A stretch of 64,000 nt of DNA from UBA6623 sp965238125 (GTDB lineage Bacteria; Acidobacteriota; Terriglobia; Bryobacterales; UBA6623), in the NCBI GenBank assembly GCA_965238125.1, contig OZ250179.1, forward strand, positions 5,952,001 to 6,016,000, given 5' to 3'. Positions within the stretch are counted from its first letter, which is position 1. The number at the start of each line of letters is the position of its first letter. Positions 61,523 to 64,000 of this stretch are shown here, one piece after another. Below the pieces are notes generated by a model, which was given only the letters and a program-made list of their open reading frames with translations, was not told where the DNA came from and ran no database searches. The position numbers were made by a program, and so were the translations under genes.

Positions 61523-62059
61523 TTAACTGACCAAGGAGTAGGCCGCGTAGCCGATGCCGGCGCCCATCATCGAGCCGGCCACGACATCGCTGACGAAGTG
61601 CATGCCGAGGACGACCCGTGAGGTCGCCACGCTGGTGGCGCACAGCATGAGCCAAACCATGTAAGAGGGATAGAACAGGGCCAGCGGGACGGCAACCGCA
61701 AAGGCCGTCACCGAATGGCCGGAAGGGAAAGAAAAGCGATCCGGCGGAATCTTCGGGAAGGAGGCAAACGGAATCAGGTCGCACGGTCGGTTGCGAACCG
61801 CCACCCGCTTGACCAAGCTGAAAAGCGCGATGGCCGCCACGACCGCCGCCGCCGTCGTCAGCAGCACCTGATAGCGGCGCTCGCCGCCGGCCCACAACAC
61901 GCTCGCCCCCAGCAATCCCCACAGCCAGCCGTCGCCGCCGCGGGAAGAACTCACCATCCACAAACGCACCGGTCGCGGGGGAGACCAACGCCGCAAGGCT
62001 TCGGTCAACAGCCGGTCTCGGCGAGCTACTGTTTCGCGCAGATGGGCGAGCATACTCAT
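61523..62059 (-). CDS. PAP2-family membrane phosphatase
   Basis: 178 aa, about five TM helices. Active-site motifs: KRVAVRNRP (KxxxxxxRP), FSFPSGHSVTAF (PSGH) and SRVVLGMHFVSDVVAG (SRxxxxxHxxxD). Hydrolyses lipid phosphates such as undecaprenyl diphosphate or phosphatidate. ATG 62059. Confidence 0.92.
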   Translation of the reverse strand: MSMLAHLRETVARRDRLLTEALRRWSPPRPVRLWMVSSSRGGDGWLWGLLGASVLWAGGERRYQVLLTTAAAVVAAIALFSLVKRVAVRNRPCDLIPFASFPKIPPDRFSFPSGHSVTAFAVAVPLALFYPSYMVWLMLCATSVATSRVVLGMHFVSDVVAGSMMGAGIGYAAYSLVS

Positions 62060-62242
62060 CGGCCCCAGGTTCGTTACTACCAGCTAAACACGTCGCGGGC
62101 GCTTTGTCACCACAAAGAGGTGAAAAACCAGCGCGGTTAGGGTGTTCGGCCGGCACGCACCCCAAACTTCCGTCCTATGACCCCGATTCCCGCGGCGAGG
62201 GTCTTTCCATTCTCTCTTCTCCAAGAACCGCGGGGCTCGGAA

Positions 62243-62264
62243 GGGCAGGCCTGGAGACCTGCCC
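62243..62264. repeat. GGGCAGG/CCTGCCC dispersed hairpin, copy 3
   Basis: GGGCAGG-CCTGGAGA-CCTGCCC, as at 11775 and 19000, 24 bp from the ThuA-like gene 3' end. Confidence 0.7.
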
Positions 62265-62287
62265 CGCTGAGCTTCGTCCCATGCCGC

Positions 62288-63031
62288 TCATTCGTCGAGC
62301 CGCAACAGCCAACGCAGGGCGTTGCGGATCAGCCTTTGCGTCATGCCGTGGCCCAGGCCCTCGGGTGTGTGCCCAGGCGACAGATAAGCGAACCTGCCGT
62401 CGCCCGGCTCGCGCCACCAACCCGCCGGCGCCGCTGTATTATCGCGCGCGATGTTGCGCAACAGCAAGTGCCGAGCGTCGAGAAAATACTTGCTGGTGTG
62501 CTGTTCGTCGAAGATTTCGTAGTCTTCCACGCCCTGGGTGATGGGATGCGATTTATCGTCGACGCGAATCGTGAAGACCGCCGGAGGAGGGTGGCCGCCG
62601 TAATCGCCGCCAAACAGCTTGTAGTAGAGCCCGCCGGGCGGATAGATGCCGTGCGAGTTGTGAAGCGCGAGAAACGCTCCGCCAGCGTGGACAAAATCCC
62701 AAACCGCCTTTTGCTGCTCGTCGGTCATCCATTTGACGTGGGGGCGGTCATGTCCGTCGGGCCAGACCATGCCGTCTTTGAAAAGCATGAGTAGGTCGAC
62801 CTGCTTGAGGGCGGCGGCGGTGAGCGCTTCGTGATTTTCGATAAACGTGACGGGGATGTTTTCGCGCAGCAACGCCGGGGCAAGGCCGTCACGGATGTGA
62901 ACGGGACTGTGGTAGCGGTCGCCGATCAGGGCCAGAGCCTTGGGCCGCTCGGCGGATTGGTAGACGCGCGACGTATTCTGCGCCGACACAACCGCGGCGG
63001 CGGCGAGCAGCAGAGCGAGGACTCGATGCAT
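62288..63031 (-). CDS. Secreted ThuA-like domain protein
   Basis: 247 aa. Signal peptide (RVLALLLAAAAVVSAQ). ThuA/trehalose-utilisation fold of class I glutamine-amidotransferase shape: ALIGDRYHSPVHIRD, GGAFLALHNSHGIYPPGGLYYKLFGG, DDKSHPITQGVEDYEIFDEQH, GDGRFAYLSPGHTPEGLGH. The GAT catalytic Cys is absent, as usual for ThuA proteins. Thought to act on sugars, activity unproven. Confidence 0.87.
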   Translation of the reverse strand: MHRVLALLLAAAAVVSAQNTSRVYQSAERPKALALIGDRYHSPVHIRDGLAPALLRENIPVTFIENHEALTAAALKQVDLLMLFKDGMVWPDGHDRPHVKWMTDEQQKAVWDFVHAGGAFLALHNSHGIYPPGGLYYKLFGGDYGGHPPPAVFTIRVDDKSHPITQGVEDYEIFDEQHTSKYFLDARHLLLRNIARDNTAAPAGWWREPGDGRFAYLSPGHTPEGLGHGMTQRLIRNALRWLLRLDE

Positions 63032-63200
63032 GTCGGGTCTCCTTGGACGGGTTCGACGAAGTCCGGGGCCGATTGTAGCAGAGCCGAGAGGTCGAAATCA
63101 GCCCATCTCTCCGCGGCCGTCCACTAGGATGATGAGGAATACCGACCGACGACATGCAGGCGGATTCTCGTGCCGTTGCGTTCCTGTCATTGCGTTCCCA

Positions 63201-64000
63201 ATGAAGCTCCCGATCTATCTCGACAGCCATGCCACGACGCCGGTCGATCCGCGGGTGGTCGAGGCCATGTTGCCCTATTTCGGCGCAGTTTTCGGTAACG
63301 CCGCCAGCCGCAATCATTCTTTCGGGTGGGCGGCGGAGAAAGCCGTCGCGCGGGCGCGGGAACAGATCGCCAACCTGATCGGCGCCTCGCCGCGCGAGAT
63401 CGTCTTCACCAGCGGAGCGACCGAGTCGGACAATCTTGCGATCAAGGGCGTCGCCGAGGCGGCCGCCGTGACCGAGCCCCACATCATCACCTGCGCAACC
63501 GAACACAAGGCCGTTCTCGACTGTACGAAACGCCTCGATCAGCGCGGTTACCGGGTCAGCTATCTGCCGGTCGACGGCGAAGGGTTGCTGGACCCCGAAA
63601 AAGTCCGCCGAGCCCTCACGGAGAAGACCATTCTGATTTCGGTCATGGCCGCCAATAACGAAACCGGCGTGATCCAGCCGATTGGCGAGATCAGCCGCAT
63701 CGCTCGCGAACACGGCGTTCCCTTACATGTGGACGCAGCGCAAGCGGTGGGCAAGATTCCTGTCGATGTCGAGCGCGACGGGATTGATCTGATGTCGTAC
63801 ACCGCGCACAAAATGTACGGTCCCAAAGGCATCGGCGCGCTCTATGTTCGACGGCGCGGGAGGCGCGTCGATCTCGCAACGCAAATCGACGGCGGCGGTC
63901 ACGAGAGAGGGCTGCGATCGGGGACGCTGAACGTTCCCGGGATCGTCGGTTTCGGGAAGGCTTGCGAACTTTGCGGGTTGGAAATGGAAGCCGAGGGCGA
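63201..64000 (+). CDS. iscS: Cysteine desulfurase (NifS/IscS family), 3' end beyond window
   Basis: ATG 63201 opens a frame that runs to the window end (266 codons, family about 380-400). PLP enzyme taking sulfur from cysteine for Fe-S clusters and thiolation. IYLDSHATTPVDPRVVEAM opens; ITCATEHKAVLD has His102 that stacks on PLP; LHVDAAQAVGK has the Asp; Lys204 in SYTAHKMYGPKGIG is the PLP lysine. The active-site Cys loop is beyond the window, so IscS versus NifS is not settled. Confidence 0.9.
   Translation, partial: MKLPIYLDSHATTPVDPRVVEAMLPYFGAVFGNAASRNHSFGWAAEKAVARAREQIANLIGASPREIVFTSGATESDNLAIKGVAEAAAVTEPHIITCATEHKAVLDCTKRLDQRGYRVSYLPVDGEGLLDPEKVRRALTEKTILISVMAANNETGVIQPIGEISRIAREHGVPLHVDAAQAVGKIPVDVERDGIDLMSYTAHKMYGPKGIGALYVRRRGRRVDLATQIDGGGHERGLRSGTLNVPGIVGFGKACELCGLEMEAEG

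Overview
The window is GC-rich bacterial chromosome, most probably from an Acidobacteriota-like organism and probably an environmental or metagenome-assembled genome. The basis is gene content: a Ser/Thr kinase fused to TolB-like and TPR modules, a carboxypeptidase-regulatory type TonB receptor, Planctomycete/Acidobacteria-type cytochrome c (PSCyt) fused to WD40 repeats, several sulfatases, paired M16 peptidases, a DUF2142 membrane protein, small AT-hook proteins, frequent GTG/TTG starts, and many short dispersed palindromic repeats. The phylum is an inference; there is no rRNA or tRNA in the window to settle it.

Layout. 1-8.6 kb: lipoprotein cytochrome, AT-hook protein, haem genes hemE-hemG, prmC, a truncated MBL-fold gene, a sulfatase-like gene, a lone FtsX/MacB-type permease and a DUF523 protein. 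8.6-19 kb: GNAT remnant, large sensor kinase with a truncated second copy behind it, secreted M11-type metallopeptidase, 7-haem cytochrome with TPRs, secreted copper amine oxidase. 19-28.6 kb: zapB-like/zapA, aminotransferase, an orphan AbrB/MazE antitoxin beside a small inverted-repeat element, a coupled amidohydrolase-M16-M16 operon, vapBC, and a nested repeat region. 28.7-38.4 kb: quinone oxidoreductase, DUF2142, dnaE, cytochrome-WD40, FGGY kinase. 38.4-46.1 kb: an IS110-family element, then a five-gene operon with two class I CoA-transferase pairs around a thiamine-diphosphate enzyme. 46.3-55.2 kb: M48 peptidase, lactate permease, an ECF sigma/membrane protein pair, arsI-sigZ, a broken metal-type TonB receptor, ferritin-like protein. 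55.4-64 kb: frameshifted sulfatase, MazEF-type pair, sulfatase plus aldo/keto reductase, a TrbI-like protein, PAP2 phosphatase, ThuA-like protein and the 5' part of a cysteine desulfurase that runs off the end.

Most notable: (1) the IS110 transposase has a structured 5' leader of about 100 nt, whose inner hairpin pairs fully only on the transposase strand because of G-U pairs, a candidate bridge RNA; (2) the CoA-transferase/ThDP operon has one beta subunit with the catalytic Glu and one in which that position is Gly; (3) ArsI and the adjacent SigZ-type sigma factor both end in vicinal-cysteine tails, followed by a His/Asp/Glu-rich TonB receptor with reading-frame lesions; (4) several families of short mobile-like repeats, including two elements with perfect 22-bp terminal inverted repeats, a 328-bp element inserted inside another repeat with empty copies elsewhere in the window, and a family of hairpins that all share a TGAA loop.

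No CRISPR array, tRNA, rRNA or prophage was found.
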